64,000 nt of DNA from DATBLE01 sp963764565 (GTDB lineage: Bacteria; Actinomycetota; Thermoleophilia; Gaiellales; Gaiellaceae). The position numbers and the translations under genes are program-made. This document shows positions 8,175 to 17,831 of this stretch, piece after piece. The stretch spans positions 8,673-72,672 of the forward strand of contig CAVXTD010000029.1 in assembly GCA_963764565.1 (NCBI GenBank), read 5' to 3'. The notes beneath the pieces were generated by a model. That model was not told the origin of the DNA and did not search any database. It saw nothing but the letters and a program-made list of their open reading frames with translations. Every line of letters starts with the position of its first letter. Positions within the stretch are counted from its first letter, which is position 1.

Positions 8175-10055
8175 TTACGAGACTGTCTCGGTTTGCGCGC
8201 TGCCCACGCGCTGCGGCTCCTTCATCATCGCCGCGAGCTTGGAGACGAGCTCGAGCGTCTCGCCTGCCGCGACGAGGTGCTCCAACTCGGTCAGCTCGTC
8301 CTCGAGCCAGGCCGCGTCGATGGACGGCCGGGTGACGGCGTGGATCTTCGGGTGCGGCGTCGAGCCGACGGTCTCGCCCTTGCCCCACAGCTCCTCGTGC
8401 AGCTTCTCGCCCGGCCGGACCCCGATGAACTCGATCGCGATGTCGCGGTCGGGCTCCTTGCCGGACAGCCGGATCATGTTCCGCGCCAGATCGACGATCG
8501 ACACCGGCTCGCCCATGTCGAGCACGAACACGTGGCCGGACTGCCCGATCGATCCTGCCTGCACGATCAGCGAGACCGCCTCCGGGATCGTCATGAAGAA
8601 GCGAGTCATCTCCGGATGGGTGACCCCCACCGGCCCGCCGCGCTCGATCTGACGGCGGAAGATCGGAATCACACTGCCGGAGGAGCCGAGCACGTTGCCG
8701 AACCGCACGGCCACGAAGCGAGTAGCGACATCGGTACGCGCGCCGTAGGCCTCGACGATCCACTCGCAGAGCGCCTTCGACTGGCCCATCACCGTCTTCG
8801 GGTTGACCGCCTTGTCCGTGGAGACGAGCACGAAGCGCTCGACGCCGAACTCGACGGCGACCTCAGCGATCACCTTCGTCGCCAGTGTGTTGTTGCGCAC
8901 CGACTCGAGCGGGTTCGCCTCCATCAGCGGCACATGCTTGTAGGCGGCGGCGTGGAAGACGACGCTCGGCGTGTAGCGCTCGAAGACGCGCCGCATCCGC
9001 GCCCGGTTGCCTGCGTCGGCGAGCACGGGCACGCTCGGCGCGAAGCCTCGCTCGGACACGAGCTCGCGCTCGATCTCGAACAACGGCGTTTCCCCCTGGT
9101 CGACGAGGATCAGCCGCCTGCAGCCGATGTGTGCGATCTGGCGGCAGAGCTCCGAGCCGATCGAGCCGCCGGCGCCCGTGACGAGCACCGTCTCGTCGGC
9201 CAGATACGACGCGATCGCCTCGAAGTCGACCTCGACCGGCTCGCGGCCCAGCACGTCCTCGACCTGAACCGGGCGAATCTGCCCGGCGAGATCGAGATCG
9301 CCCGAGATCAGCTCGTAGATGCCGGGGAGCGTCTTCACCGTCACCCCAGCCTTCTGTGCGATGTCGACCACGCGCTGGCGCACCTCGCCGGAGGCGGATG
9401 GAATTGCGATCAGCACCTCGTCGGGGCGGTTCTCGCCCAGGATCCTCGGCAGGTCCGACGTCGTTCCGAGCACGCGGACGTTGTGGAGCCGGAGATTCTT
9501 CTTCCGCGGGTCGTCGTCGACGAGCCCGATCGGTGTGTAGCCGAGCGAGTGGCTCTTCAGCATCTCCTTGACCATCAGCTGAGCGGCGTCGCCGGCCCCG
9601 ACGACGATCACCTCCTTGCCGCGCGCGACCAGGCCGCGGGGGCTCGGCCGCTCCATCAGCGTGCGCGCGAGCATTCGTGCCCCGGCGACGAACGCCAGGA
9701 GGAGCAGCCAGTCCATGATCGCCACCGAGCGGGGTAGGCGGACCTGCTGCACCGGGGAGGCGAAGTAGACGACGACGCTCGAGATCAGGCAGGCGACGGT
9801 AACGCCGCGCGCGGCTCCCCACATGTCCCGAGTCGAGACGTACCGCCACCAGCGGTTGTAGAAGCCGAAGACGACGAAGGTGACGAGCTGGATGAGGATG
9901 ACGATCCAGATCGTCCGCGTGAACAGGGTGTGGTAGTAGGGCGGGACGCCCTGGTCGAAGCGCAGGCGGAACGCGAGGTACCAGGCGGCCGCGACCAGGC
10001 CGGCGTCGACGACGAGCTGCCAGAGGCGGTGCCTGTTGATCGGCAGAGGGATCAC
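8175..10055 (-). CDS. Membrane-anchored nucleotide-sugar 4,6-dehydratase (PglF/WbpM/CapD family)
   Basis: 626 residues. Four N-terminal membrane helices (about 1-120), a CoA-binding-like Rossmann domain (VIVVGAGDAAQLMVKEML), then an extended SDR domain with VLVTGAGGSIGSELCRQI. The catalytic region VSTDKAVNPKTVMGQSK has Met where most SDRs have Tyr, the Ser/Met/Lys arrangement known for WbpM and PglF. Likely converts UDP-GlcNAc to the 4-keto-6-deoxy sugar. The GTG start at 10055 overlaps the TGA of the DegT aminotransferase gene (GTGA), and that enzyme probably aminates the keto product. An operon for a modified surface sugar is inferred. Confidence 0.9.
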   Translation of the reverse strand: MIPLPINRHRLWQLVVDAGLVAAAWYLAFRLRFDQGVPPYYHTLFTRTIWIVILIQLVTFVVFGFYNRWWRYVSTRDMWGAARGVTVACLISSVVVYFASPVQQVRLPRSVAIMDWLLLLAFVAGARMLARTLMERPSPRGLVARGKEVIVVGAGDAAQLMVKEMLKSHSLGYTPIGLVDDDPRKKNLRLHNVRVLGTTSDLPRILGENRPDEVLIAIPSASGEVRQRVVDIAQKAGVTVKTLPGIYELISGDLDLAGQIRPVQVEDVLGREPVEVDFEAIASYLADETVLVTGAGGSIGSELCRQIAHIGCRRLILVDQGETPLFEIERELVSERGFAPSVPVLADAGNRARMRRVFERYTPSVVFHAAAYKHVPLMEANPLESVRNNTLATKVIAEVAVEFGVERFVLVSTDKAVNPKTVMGQSKALCEWIVEAYGARTDVATRFVAVRFGNVLGSSGSVIPIFRRQIERGGPVGVTHPEMTRFFMTIPEAVSLIVQAGSIGQSGHVFVLDMGEPVSIVDLARNMIRLSGKEPDRDIAIEFIGVRPGEKLHEELWGKGETVGSTPHPKIHAVTRPSIDAAWLEDELTELEHLVAAGETLELVSKLAAMMKEPQRVGSAQTETVS

Positions 10056-11137
10056 CGCGCGGCCCCCACCGCAGAGGCCTCCCTGATCGCCGTCACGATC
10101 CGTTCCTGCGTCGCTGCGTCGATCCCGGCCCACATCGGCAGTGCAAGGTTCTCACGCGACGCGCGCTCCGTCTCGGGGAGCGAACCCGCCTCGTACCCGA
10201 GGAAGCGGAGCGCCGGCTGGAGATGCAGAGGCGTTACGTAGTAGGCGGCGGAGGCGATCCCCGCATCGGTCAGCGCGGCAGCCAGGCGGTCGCGCTCGGG
10301 CGTGCGCACCGAGTACATGTGGTAGACGTGCCCCGGCTCGTCCGCCGGCAACTCGCACACGTCGCCGAGCCCGAGCTCCTCGTATCGTGCCGCAGCCTCG
10401 CGCCGTGCGCGGTTCCAACCGTCGAGCTCGGGCAGGAAGACGCGCAACGCCGCTGCCTGGAGCTCGTCGAGGCGCGAGTTGTAGCCGATCAGCTGGAAGT
10501 CGACTTTGTCACGCGAGCCGTGGAAGCGGAGCATGCGCACGCGTTCGGCCAGCTCCGGGTCGGTCGCCGCGACCAGCCCCCCGTCGCCGAGGCCGAACAG
10601 GTTCTTGGTCGGGAAGAAGCTGAAGGTCGAGGCGACGCCCGTGGTTGCGACCCCCGCGGCCCCGAACGCCTGCGCTGCGTCCTCGATCACAGGCAGGCCC
10701 AAACCTGCGAGCTCGGCGAGCGGAGCCGGCCTTCCGAACAGGTGCACCGGCATGATCGCCTTCGTCCGCGCAGTGATCCGTGCCGCCACGTCGCTCGGAT
10801 CGAGATTCAGCGTCGCCGGCTCGATGTCGGCGAACACCGGTGTCGCACCGCGCTGGACGATCGCCTCCGCGGTTGCGTAGAAGGTGAACGCGGGGCAGAC
10901 CACCTCGTCCCCAGGCCCGATCCCCATCGCGTCGAGTACGAGCACGAGGGCGTCGGTGCCGTTGCCGACTCCCACAGCGACGGGCACGCCGAGGTAGGCG
11001 GCCGCCTCCTCCTCGAAGGCCGTGACGTTGGGGCCGAGGATGAAGCGTCCGGAGTCGAGCACCTCGGCGAAGCGCTCCTTCAGCTTTGGGATCAGCGGCG
11101 TGTACTGCGCCTTGACGTCAACGAGGGGGGTCGTCAC
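10052..11137 (-). CDS. DegT/DnrJ/EryC1/StrS family PLP sugar aminotransferase
   Basis: 361 residues. Opens with PLVDVKAQYTPLIPKLKERF and ILGPNVTAFEEEAAAYLG. VGVGNGTDALVLVLDAMGIG binds the cofactor phosphate; VIEDAAQAFGA gives the conserved Asp; STFSFFPTKNLFGLGDGG contains the PLP-binding Lys. Transfers an amino group from glutamate to a nucleotide keto-sugar, most likely the product of the adjoining dehydratase. The GTG start overlaps the stop of the DedA gene upstream by GTGA, and its own stop overlaps the dehydratase start. Intact. Confidence 0.93.
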   Translation of the reverse strand: MTTPLVDVKAQYTPLIPKLKERFAEVLDSGRFILGPNVTAFEEEAAAYLGVPVAVGVGNGTDALVLVLDAMGIGPGDEVVCPAFTFYATAEAIVQRGATPVFADIEPATLNLDPSDVAARITARTKAIMPVHLFGRPAPLAELAGLGLPVIEDAAQAFGAAGVATTGVASTFSFFPTKNLFGLGDGGLVAATDPELAERVRMLRFHGSRDKVDFQLIGYNSRLDELQAAALRVFLPELDGWNRARREAAARYEELGLGDVCELPADEPGHVYHMYSVRTPERDRLAAALTDAGIASAAYYVTPLHLQPALRFLGYEAGSLPETERASRENLALPMWAGIDAATQERIVTAIREASAVGAAR

Positions 11138-11793
11138 TGCGGGGCGGTTCTGGCGGAGCGTCGGTGGAGCAGGAACCAGGCCGCGGCGATCACCACAGCG
11201 GCGACCACAGCGTAGTCCACCCAGCGGAAATCCTCGTGTACTCGCCGGTAACCGGTTCCGACACCCCAGCCTGCGCCTGCGAACGCGAAGGCCCAGATTG
11301 CCGAGCCGGCGAGCGTCAGCAGCGTGTAGCGGCCGAGCGGAGAGCGGAACACCCCCGCGGGGATCGAGATGAACGAGCGGACGACCGGTGTCACCCGCCC
11401 GAGGAAGACGGCCCAGTCGCCGCGGCGCACGAACCAGGCCTCGGCACGTGCGAGCTTGTCGGGCGAGAGGTGAAGCAGTCGCCCGTGCCGCTCGAGCAGC
11501 GGGCGGCCTCCATAGACGCCGATCCCCCAGCCCAGAATCGACCCGATCAGATACCCGATCGTGCCTGCCAGCGAGACGGCCACGTACCCCCAGGCTGCGC
11601 TGTCGATACGGCTCCCGAACAGGACGACGTGACCGCCGGTGAGCGCTCCGGCCGCGAGCGCGCCCCCGTAGATCATCACCAGCTCGCTCGCTGCCGGGAA
11701 CACCGCGTCGATCAGCATCAGCGCGAAGACGGCGTACAGGCCGTGGTTGCCGACAAACGAGGTGACGCTGTGCGTGACCGAGGCGACGGGCAC
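11134..11793 (-). CDS. DedA/SNARE-associated family membrane protein
   Basis: 219 residues with four to five hydrophobic segments. Family features: HGLYAVFALMLIDAVFPAASELVMIYGGAL, then GYLIGSILGWGIG, and the GRVTPVVRSFISIPAGVFR block with the essential arginines. DedA proteins are flippase-like and are implicated in undecaprenyl phosphate recycling and membrane homeostasis. Its place in a surface-sugar operon, translationally coupled to the aminotransferase, fits handling of a lipid carrier (inference). Confidence 0.88.
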   Translation of the reverse strand: MPVASVTHSVTSFVGNHGLYAVFALMLIDAVFPAASELVMIYGGALAAGALTGGHVVLFGSRIDSAAWGYVAVSLAGTIGYLIGSILGWGIGVYGGRPLLERHGRLLHLSPDKLARAEAWFVRRGDWAVFLGRVTPVVRSFISIPAGVFRSPLGRYTLLTLAGSAIWAFAFAGAGWGVGTGYRRVHEDFRWVDYAVVAAVVIAAAWFLLHRRSARTAPQ

Positions 11794-11802
11794 CGGGCGA
11801 GT

Positions 11803-13572
11803 CTATTTGGCCGGCTTCGCCGGCGGCGGGGGTGGCGGCGTCTTCGCGGCCACGCGCTGAACCGAGAACGTGGTGCCGAGCGTCACCGAGCCGAGCTCGT
11901 TCGTCGCGGTGACCGCAGCCGTGTAGCGGCCCGGGTAGACGAGCGCGCCCGAGTCGGTCACTCCGTCCCAGCTCACCTCGAGATCGCCTGCCGCCGCCTG
12001 CTGCCTCGGCAGTGTCCGCAGCAGTCCGCCCGACGTCGTCTCGATCCTCGGTGCAACGGTCGCCGCGCGAGTGAGCTTGAAGGTCGCCACCGCCCGGGGC
12101 TGCGCGCGCGGGACGGCGAGCACCGGCCCGACGGGCGTGGCGAAGCCGAGCGTGTCGTTCAGCTGAAACGTGCGCTCGGCCGACGACTGCACTCCCGCGT
12201 CGTCCGTCGCGCTGACGGTCCAGCGCCACGTGCCCTCGGCCTCGGGTGTCCCGTCCGGCTTCAGCCCGACGAAGTCGAGCGGGTACGTCCCCGGCGCGGC
12301 GGGACCGACGAAGGAGAAGCGCGCAAGGCCGTCGGGTCCGATCAGGCTCGCGTTCACGTTCGACTGGCGGACGAGCTTGTAGGCCAGGTGCTCTTTCTCG
12401 GCGACCCCGTCGCCGTTCGGCGAGAGCACCGGCTCGGTCGGCGCGGGGACGTAGACGCCGCCGTACGAGACGACGAGTGCGTCGGCGATCGCGCGTTCGG
12501 GCCCGGCCGGCCGGCTAAGCAGGCGTCCGTCGAAGGCCATTGCCGCCGACCGGCCGCCGTCGAGGCCGGCTGCGGTCACCGCGCCGAGCTTGACCATCAG
12601 GAGCGCGAGCTCGAAATTGGTCGCTCCGGCGCTGTAGCCGGGCTGTGAGCCGTCGACGGTGACGAGCAGGAAACGGCCGTCGGCGAGCTGCCCGATCGCG
12701 CTGCGCGCGGTCCGCGGGAGAAGCTGGTCGCCGGTGAACTGCTCGTTCGAGCGGAAGACGGCCTTGCCGTTGCGTACCAAGACGGGGCCGCCGCCGAGAG
12801 CGTCGACGACGCTCGCCCAGGCGGGCTTGAGGATCAGCCGGATCTTCACGAGCCCTCCGGGCGGCGCCTCGGTCTGTAGTCGCACACCTGCCGTTCCGCG
12901 TGCGACGAGCACTGCACCGCCGGCGGGGATGACCGTGCCGCCGTTTGCCGTAACACCGCTGACGGTCGCGGACAGCTCGACGTTCGGTGCCGTGGCCGGG
13001 AACGCGGCGAATGTGACCTCGACGGCGCCTGGGGCGGACGGCGTCGCTGCACCCCACGCCGGCGTGAACAGGGACACGCCGTTCGGCCCGGCGGGCCCGT
13101 TCACGTCGTTGAGCGTGCGCCGCGGTCCCGACCCCTGCCAGGTGGCGAGCATCGCCACGCGTGCGACGTTCAGCGCGCCGGTCGAGTCGATCCCGATGCT
13201 CGAGCGGCCGGCCAGCGGCGGCTGGTCGAGCGCGCCGTTTCGAATCAGGACGCCGCTCGGCGCCCCGTTCGTCGAGAACAAGTCGCCGTTGATCCCCGCG
13301 ACCGTGGCGCCCGCGGAGTAGCGCTGCTCGATCGCGGTCAGGCGCTCGGTGCCGAGCATCGACTCGTTCGAGAGCGCCGGCTTCAGCTGCCAGAGCCCGC
13401 CGGGTCGCGGGACGGTGAGCACGTTGGCGACGACCGGCCCGCGGGTCGTGAACTCCAGCTTGCGCTCGTAGGTGAGGCCGGGGATCAGCTCCTGGGTCTG
13501 CGCAGGCGCAGGCCCGACCAGGACCAACGCGAGTGATGAGACGATGACGGCACGGCGGAGCACGACCCTCAA
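11803..13572 (-). CDS. Secreted phosphodiester glycosidase (NAGPA-like) with C-terminal FlgD-type Ig repeats
   Basis: 589 residues. Signal peptide at 1-25 (hydrophobic VIVSSLALVLVGPAPA). The catalytic-type domain spans about 60-370, with INGDLFSTNGAPSGVLIRNG and a C-terminal VTVDGSQPGYSAGATNFELA...LDGGRSAAMAF, signatures of the DUF2233/phosphodiester glycosidase family. A region from about 385 (EPVLSPNGDGVAEKEHLAYKL) matches FlgD-like Ig domains, two copies, ending in a proline/lysine tail. Probably acts outside the cell on a glycosyl phosphodiester, consistent with neighbouring surface-sugar genes. Intact. Confidence 0.85.
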   Translation of the reverse strand: MRVVLRRAVIVSSLALVLVGPAPAQTQELIPGLTYERKLEFTTRGPVVANVLTVPRPGGLWQLKPALSNESMLGTERLTAIEQRYSAGATVAGINGDLFSTNGAPSGVLIRNGALDQPPLAGRSSIGIDSTGALNVARVAMLATWQGSGPRRTLNDVNGPAGPNGVSLFTPAWGAATPSAPGAVEVTFAAFPATAPNVELSATVSGVTANGGTVIPAGGAVLVARGTAGVRLQTEAPPGGLVKIRLILKPAWASVVDALGGGPVLVRNGKAVFRSNEQFTGDQLLPRTARSAIGQLADGRFLLVTVDGSQPGYSAGATNFELALLMVKLGAVTAAGLDGGRSAAMAFDGRLLSRPAGPERAIADALVVSYGGVYVPAPTEPVLSPNGDGVAEKEHLAYKLVRQSNVNASLIGPDGLARFSFVGPAAPGTYPLDFVGLKPDGTPEAEGTWRWTVSATDDAGVQSSAERTFQLNDTLGFATPVGPVLAVPRAQPRAVATFKLTRAATVAPRIETTSGGLLRTLPRQQAAAGDLEVSWDGVTDSGALVYPGRYTAAVTATNELGSVTLGTTFSVQRVAAKTPPPPPPAKPAK

Positions 13573-13640
13573 CCCAGGTTAGCCAGCCGCCGCGGGGTTC
13601 CTGCCGCCGATCGAGCCCCGGCCCCACCAGCCATGACCCG

Positions 13641-13740
13641 GTGCCAGGCACGGAGACATGACCGGCTGGGCCAGGACGGTTACCGCCTGCAGGGCGTTTG
13701 CCGTTTTCGACATGTCCAGGTGCCAGGCACCGGACATGTC
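13641..13740. repeat. Pair of GGTGCCAGGCACC palindromes in a 223-bp intergenic gap
   Basis: The gap 13573-13795 contains GTGCCAGGCAC at 13641-13651 and a nested palindrome at 13709-13740. In the latter, GACATGTCC and GGACATGTC flank GGTGCCAGGCACC. I see no gene in this gap. The nested structure could act as a bidirectional terminator between the glycosidase promoter side and the end of mqnC, but its form matches the other dispersed palindromes. Confidence 0.75.
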
Positions 13741-13795
13741 AATACCCGACGTGGCGGAAGAAGTCTTGCTCGGGCAGATCCGCCGGCTGCGGGGC

Positions 13796-14848
13796 TCAGA
13801 CCGGGGCGACGGCGAGCGCCGGCGGGCGCTCCGCTCGTCGGTACTCGACCGTGTACCCGAGCCGGCGCGGAACCTCGAGCAGGCGCTCCAGGTCGAGGTC
13901 GATCGTCGCGCCCGCCTTCTGCGTGACCTCGTCCTCGATCGGCAGGTCGAAGTCGTCGGCGCCGTAGTCGAGCGCGCGGAACGCAGCCTCGTTCTGGGTC
14001 AGGACGGAGGTGCGGACGTGCTTGACGTTGTCGAGGAAGATCCGGCTGAGCGCGATGTGCCGCCGATACTCCTCCGATGAGATCTCCTCGCCGCCGAGAT
14101 CCGTGCCGTGCGGCTTGTACGTCCAGCAGAGGAAGGAGAACAGGCCCTCGTGGCCGTCGGCGAGGCACGCGTCCTGGAAGTCGCGCGTCCGCCGGAGGTG
14201 CTCGAGCCGCTCGTCCAGCGTCTCGTCGAAGCCGATCACCATCGTCGCGGTCGTGCGCATCCCGCTCTCGACGATCGCGCGCTGTGCCTCGAAGTAGTCG
14301 GCGACCGTGTACTTCCATTTGGCGTGCCGCGCGCGGAAATCCTCGGTCAGGATCTCGCTGCCGCCGCCGGTGATCCAGTAGACGCCGGCGTCCCGAAGGC
14401 GCGCGGCCGCGTCGGCGTAGGAGAGCCCGGCCCGGTCGGCGAGGAAGACGAACTCGGCGACCGTCAGCGCGTAGAACTCGACGCGCCCGCCGTAGCGCTC
14501 GCGGACGGCCTTGAAGAGATCGCAGTAGTAGTCGAGCGGCAGCTTCGGGTTGAAGCCACCGTTGAACCCGACAAGGTCACCGCCGACTTCGACCAGCTCG
14601 TCGATCTTCGCGAACACGTCGTCACGGGAGAGGACGTAGCCGCCCTCTTGGTTGGGGAGCACGTAGAAGGCGCAGTAGTCGCACTGAGCGACGCAGACGT
14701 TCGTGTAGTTGACGATTCGCATGACCATGTAGGTGGCGTGGTCGGGCCGGTGCCAGCGCGCGCGGGCGGCCTGTGCGAGCTCCCGTAGCTCCTCGTCGGA
14801 GGCGTTCAGCCAGAGATCGCGCGCGTCTTCGACGGAAATCCGCGTCAC
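13796..14848 (-). CDS. mqnC: Radical SAM dehypoxanthine futalosine cyclase-like (MqnC)
   Basis: 350 residues, family-length, intact. The radical SAM cluster motif is CVAQCDYCAFY (CxxxCxxC), preceded by MRIVNYTNVCVAQ as in MqnC. GGGSEILTEDFRARHAKWKY and TTATMVIGFDETLDERLEHL match the MqnC/MqnE/CofH family. It would cyclise dehypoxanthine futalosine to cyclic DHFL in the futalosine menaquinone route. The GTG start at 14848 overlaps the stop of the preceding radical SAM gene. MqnE (same superfamily) is the main alternative; the cluster motif and context favour MqnC. Confidence 0.85.
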   Translation of the reverse strand: MTRISVEDARDLWLNASDEELRELAQAARARWHRPDHATYMVMRIVNYTNVCVAQCDYCAFYVLPNQEGGYVLSRDDVFAKIDELVEVGGDLVGFNGGFNPKLPLDYYCDLFKAVRERYGGRVEFYALTVAEFVFLADRAGLSYADAAARLRDAGVYWITGGGSEILTEDFRARHAKWKYTVADYFEAQRAIVESGMRTTATMVIGFDETLDERLEHLRRTRDFQDACLADGHEGLFSFLCWTYKPHGTDLGGEEISSEEYRRHIALSRIFLDNVKHVRTSVLTQNEAAFRALDYGADDFDLPIEDEVTQKAGATIDLDLERLLEVPRRLGYTVEYRRAERPPALAVAPV

Positions 14849-16146
14849 GCCGGCACCGCCTCGGCCTCGAGCACGTCCATGAACGAGGAGACCGAAAAGA
14901 CCGCGTTGCCCGCGCCCGGCTTGCCGTACCCCGGCGGCGGCTGGAGGCCGTGGCGCTCGAGCGCGGCGCGGTACGCCTCGAGCAGCCGGACGTGGTACTC
15001 GAGCGGTGCGCCCTCGGGGTTGTCGCGGCCGAGCGGCGTCGCCGGCTCGGGGCACCAGGTCGTAAAGCGCGGCGTGATCCCGCGGCTCATGAAGAAGTCG
15101 AGCCCTTCGACCGTGCTCGCGATTGCCTCGCCCACCGTCCGGAACCCGTACGGCTTCGCCAACTCGATCCCCGCGACGAAGTTCGGGATCACGTAGCGCG
15201 GCCCGAAGACCTCGGCCGCGTCGAGGATCCGCCGGTGCCACTCCTCGCGGCCGACGTACCGCTCCTTGCCCGGGCAGATCAGTGAGAACAGGCGTGCGTC
15301 CCAGACCTCGTAGTTCGGGTGGTAGATCGTGATCCCGTAGTCGCGGTAGCGCTCGACCTCGGTGCGCGGCAGCGCCTGCGCGACGACCTTGCCGATCCAC
15401 CGGCCGGGGAAGCGCTCCTCGATTGCCTGGGCGTAGCGGCCGTAGAAGTCGGCCTCGGCAAGGCCGTCGACCTTCGACGTCACCGAGCCGCCGGTGAGCG
15501 TGTACGCGTGGCTCGCGTGCTCGGTGTCGTGCTCGTCGATGATCGCCAGCGCCTCGAGCACGTCCTCGACCGGCTTGATCCCGGTGTACGGCCTGCCCGC
15601 CTGCTTGTGCGCCCGCCAGTTGTGGTTGATGTCGCAGAACCGGCACTCCTCCTTGGCTCCGAAGTACTGACAGAGCCGCAACACGGTGAGGTAGATCAGG
15701 TAGCCCCACTGGATCGTCGGCGCCGTCTCCATCACGGTCTTGCCGTTCCCGAGTGTCTGCCGGTAGTAGGGGGGCATCGGCGGGAACTCGACGTCCGCGA
15801 CCGGACTGCCGTCCAGCGTCAGCCGCCGAGCCGACGACGCGCTAGGGCGATGCGGGGTTCACGCGCACCGAGACGATCGTCCGGCGCAGGCCGTACGGCC
15901 CGCCGGTGAGCGCGATCTCCTCCGGCGGCCGCCGCGTCGCCGCGTCGCCGAGCTCCGCCGAGCGGCTGCTGGTCGAACGAGAAGATGAAGTACGACTTCG
16001 GCTTGATCGTCGCCGTCGAGGTTGTCGCTCAGCGCAGAGCTCTCGAACGCGACCCCGGTTCGCAGCAGGTCCTCCTTCAGCACCGCCTCCGGCGGAACCT
16101 GCGGGAAGCGCGCGATCAGGGACTCGACAAGCTCTGTCCGGCTCAT
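14845..16146 (-). CDS. Radical SAM protein of the menaquinone cluster (three frameshifts in its first third)
   Basis: About 433 residues once reassembled. N-terminus MSRTELVESLIARFPQVPPEAV...FESSALSDN; then, after shifts near 16018, 15965 and 15845, KSYFIFSFDQQPL, EIALTGGPYGLRRTIVSVRV and LTLDGSPVADVEF. From about 15800 the frame is clean, with a SAM cluster motif CQYFGAKEECRFCDINHN of unusual spacing (C-x7-C-x2-C). The ATG at 16146 overlaps the MqnA stop and the TGA overlaps mqnC. Its exact reaction is not known to me. Position between mqnA and mqnC suggests a role in menaquinone synthesis, perhaps replacing a missing step. The shifts sit in GC runs and look like sequence errors. Confidence 0.7.
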
Positions 16147-16910
16147 ACGTTGACCGCCTCGTGCACGAAGCGGAGCTCCGGCACCTCGGCGAGCTCGCCG
16201 ACGTCTCGCGCCATTTCGAGAAAGGTGAAGAGCCCGGCGCGCTCGCGGGGGCCGAAGCGGTAGCGCAGCTTCTCGAAGTAGCGGGCGAGGAAGCCGGCCG
16301 GATAGCCGTAGAGCGTGCTCGCTTCGAAGGCGAGCTGTTCGGGCTCGGCGCGGGCTCGCCGAACGGAGGCGACGAGCGCGTCCTCGAGCTCGGCCATCCC
16401 TGGGACGACGGGCTCGGGAGCGGCGAAGACCGCGAAGACCATCGGCAGACCCGTGCGCTCGAGCCACAGCCGTCCGAGGTCGTAGTGGGGGGTCGGGTCC
16501 TCGAACGCGCTGCTCAACGCCGCGTCGCCGATCAGCAGGGTCGCATCCGCCTCCTCGCCGAGCGGCACGTGCTCGGCTTCCGGAATCAGCACCTTCGTCA
16601 GCACGACGGAGGTCGCACTCTCGGGCGTGACGGCAACGCGCCGTACCTGCTCGAGCGGCACGTGCGAGACGAGCTGGATCGAGTCGACCGCCCCCTCCGA
16701 GCCGACGCAGAGCCGCGGCAGGATCCGCAGCCGCTCGGCGTTCCGGGCCCACGCGATCGACGAGATCGGGGCGAGGTCGAGCTCTCCGCCGACAAGCCGG
16801 GCGTTCAGGTCGGTGGGCACGCCGGTGACCTCCTCGACCGCGTGGTCGAGCCGGTAGAAGACCGGCGCCATGTTCACGTACGAGATGCGCCCTAGGCGGA
16901 TCGCGCCCAC
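16143..16910 (-). CDS. mqnA: Chorismate dehydratase MqnA
   Basis: 255 residues, periplasmic-binding-protein fold enzyme that dehydrates chorismate to 3-enolpyruvylbenzoate, the first committed step of the futalosine route. Visible: LGRISYVNMAPVFYRLD at the N-terminus, LAPISSIAWARNAERL, VTPESATSVVLTKVL and LLIGDAAL, all typical of MqnA. GTG at 16910 follows the polyprenyl synthase stop by one base; the TGA overlaps the next gene (ATGA). Intact. Confidence 0.93.
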   Translation of the reverse strand: MGAIRLGRISYVNMAPVFYRLDHAVEEVTGVPTDLNARLVGGELDLAPISSIAWARNAERLRILPRLCVGSEGAVDSIQLVSHVPLEQVRRVAVTPESATSVVLTKVLIPEAEHVPLGEEADATLLIGDAALSSAFEDPTPHYDLGRLWLERTGLPMVFAVFAAPEPVVPGMAELEDALVASVRRARAEPEQLAFEASTLYGYPAGFLARYFEKLRYRFGPRERAGLFTFLEMARDVGELAEVPELRFVHEAVNV

Positions 16911-16911
16911 C

Positions 16912-17831
16912 TCAAGACTCCCGGTGCACCACGAGATGGGTCAGCGTCTCGAGCTCCTCGCGGTGCAGCTCGCCGTTCAGGGAGGCGCGCGCCCGCCGCG
17001 CGTAGTCGAGCGCGACCTCGCGGGAACGGTCGAGCGCACCGGTCGCGGCGACCCGGACGAGCGCGCCCTCATGGCGGGCCTCCGGCGAGCGCGCGGCGCA
17101 CGACCTCGTCCTCGCGCGCGGCGAGGATCAGGGGAAGAGTCGGCGTCCCCTCGCGCAGGTCGACGCCGGCGATCTTGCCCGTCTCGACCGTCTCGCCGGC
17201 GCAGTCGAGGATGTCGTCGGTGATCTGGAAGGCGATCCCGAGCGCGAGCCCGAACGCGCCGAGGTGCTCGCCTTCCGCGCCGCCGCCGAGCCGGCACGCG
17301 GCCTCGAACAGCTTGCCGGTCTTCAGGCCGCAGCGCTCGAGGTATGCCTCGACCGTCGTGTTCGGATCGTGCGCCTGCCGCCGCTGCATCGCCTCTCCTC
17401 GGGCGAGGCAGAGGGCGGCGTCGGCGAGCAGCGAGACGGCGCGCGCGTCGCCGGTGGCAGCAGAGCTCGGCGAAGGCGCGGGCGAACAGATAGTCGCCGG
17501 TCGCCCGGGCGGCCTCCGGCCCGTACGCCGACCACGCCGACGCCCGGCCGCGCCGGAACTCCGCACCGTCGATCAGGTCGTCGTGGACGAGCGTCGCCAT
17601 GTGCACGAGCTCGACGGCAACACCCGCCGCGACCGACGGGGACTCGTCAGGCGGCGTGGCGAAGAAGACGAGCAGCGGCCGCAGGCGCTTGCCGCCCGCG
17701 TTGAGCGCGTCGCGGGACACGGAGGCGACCAGGCCGCCGTGCGAGGCGACCGTCTCCTCGAGGCGCTCCTCGAGCTCCTCGAGGTAGAGGTCGAGGCCGG
17801 GCGTCTCGCGGATCGTGGCGAGCGCGCTCAT
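16912..17831 (-). CDS. Trans-polyprenyl diphosphate synthase (two frameshifts)
   Basis: About 306 residues when repaired. First aspartate-rich motif LVHDDLIDGAEFRRGR and second motif QITDDILDCAGE bind Mg-diphosphate; GGKRLRPLLVFF is the usual early block. Shifts occur near 17462 (LCCH should continue as ATGDARAVSLLADAAL) and near 17080 (before HEGALVRVAATGALDRSREVALDYARRA). It would make the side chain for menaquinone, matching its place between menG/ubiE and mqnA. ATG at 17831 overlaps the methyltransferase end. Product length (heptaprenyl or longer) cannot be read from sequence. Confidence 0.85.

Noticed and set aside
7896..9737. Long + strand frame of 613 codons
   Set aside because: It is antisense to uvrD2 and the 4,6-dehydratase gene, with histidine/arginine-rich low-complexity translation and no domain.
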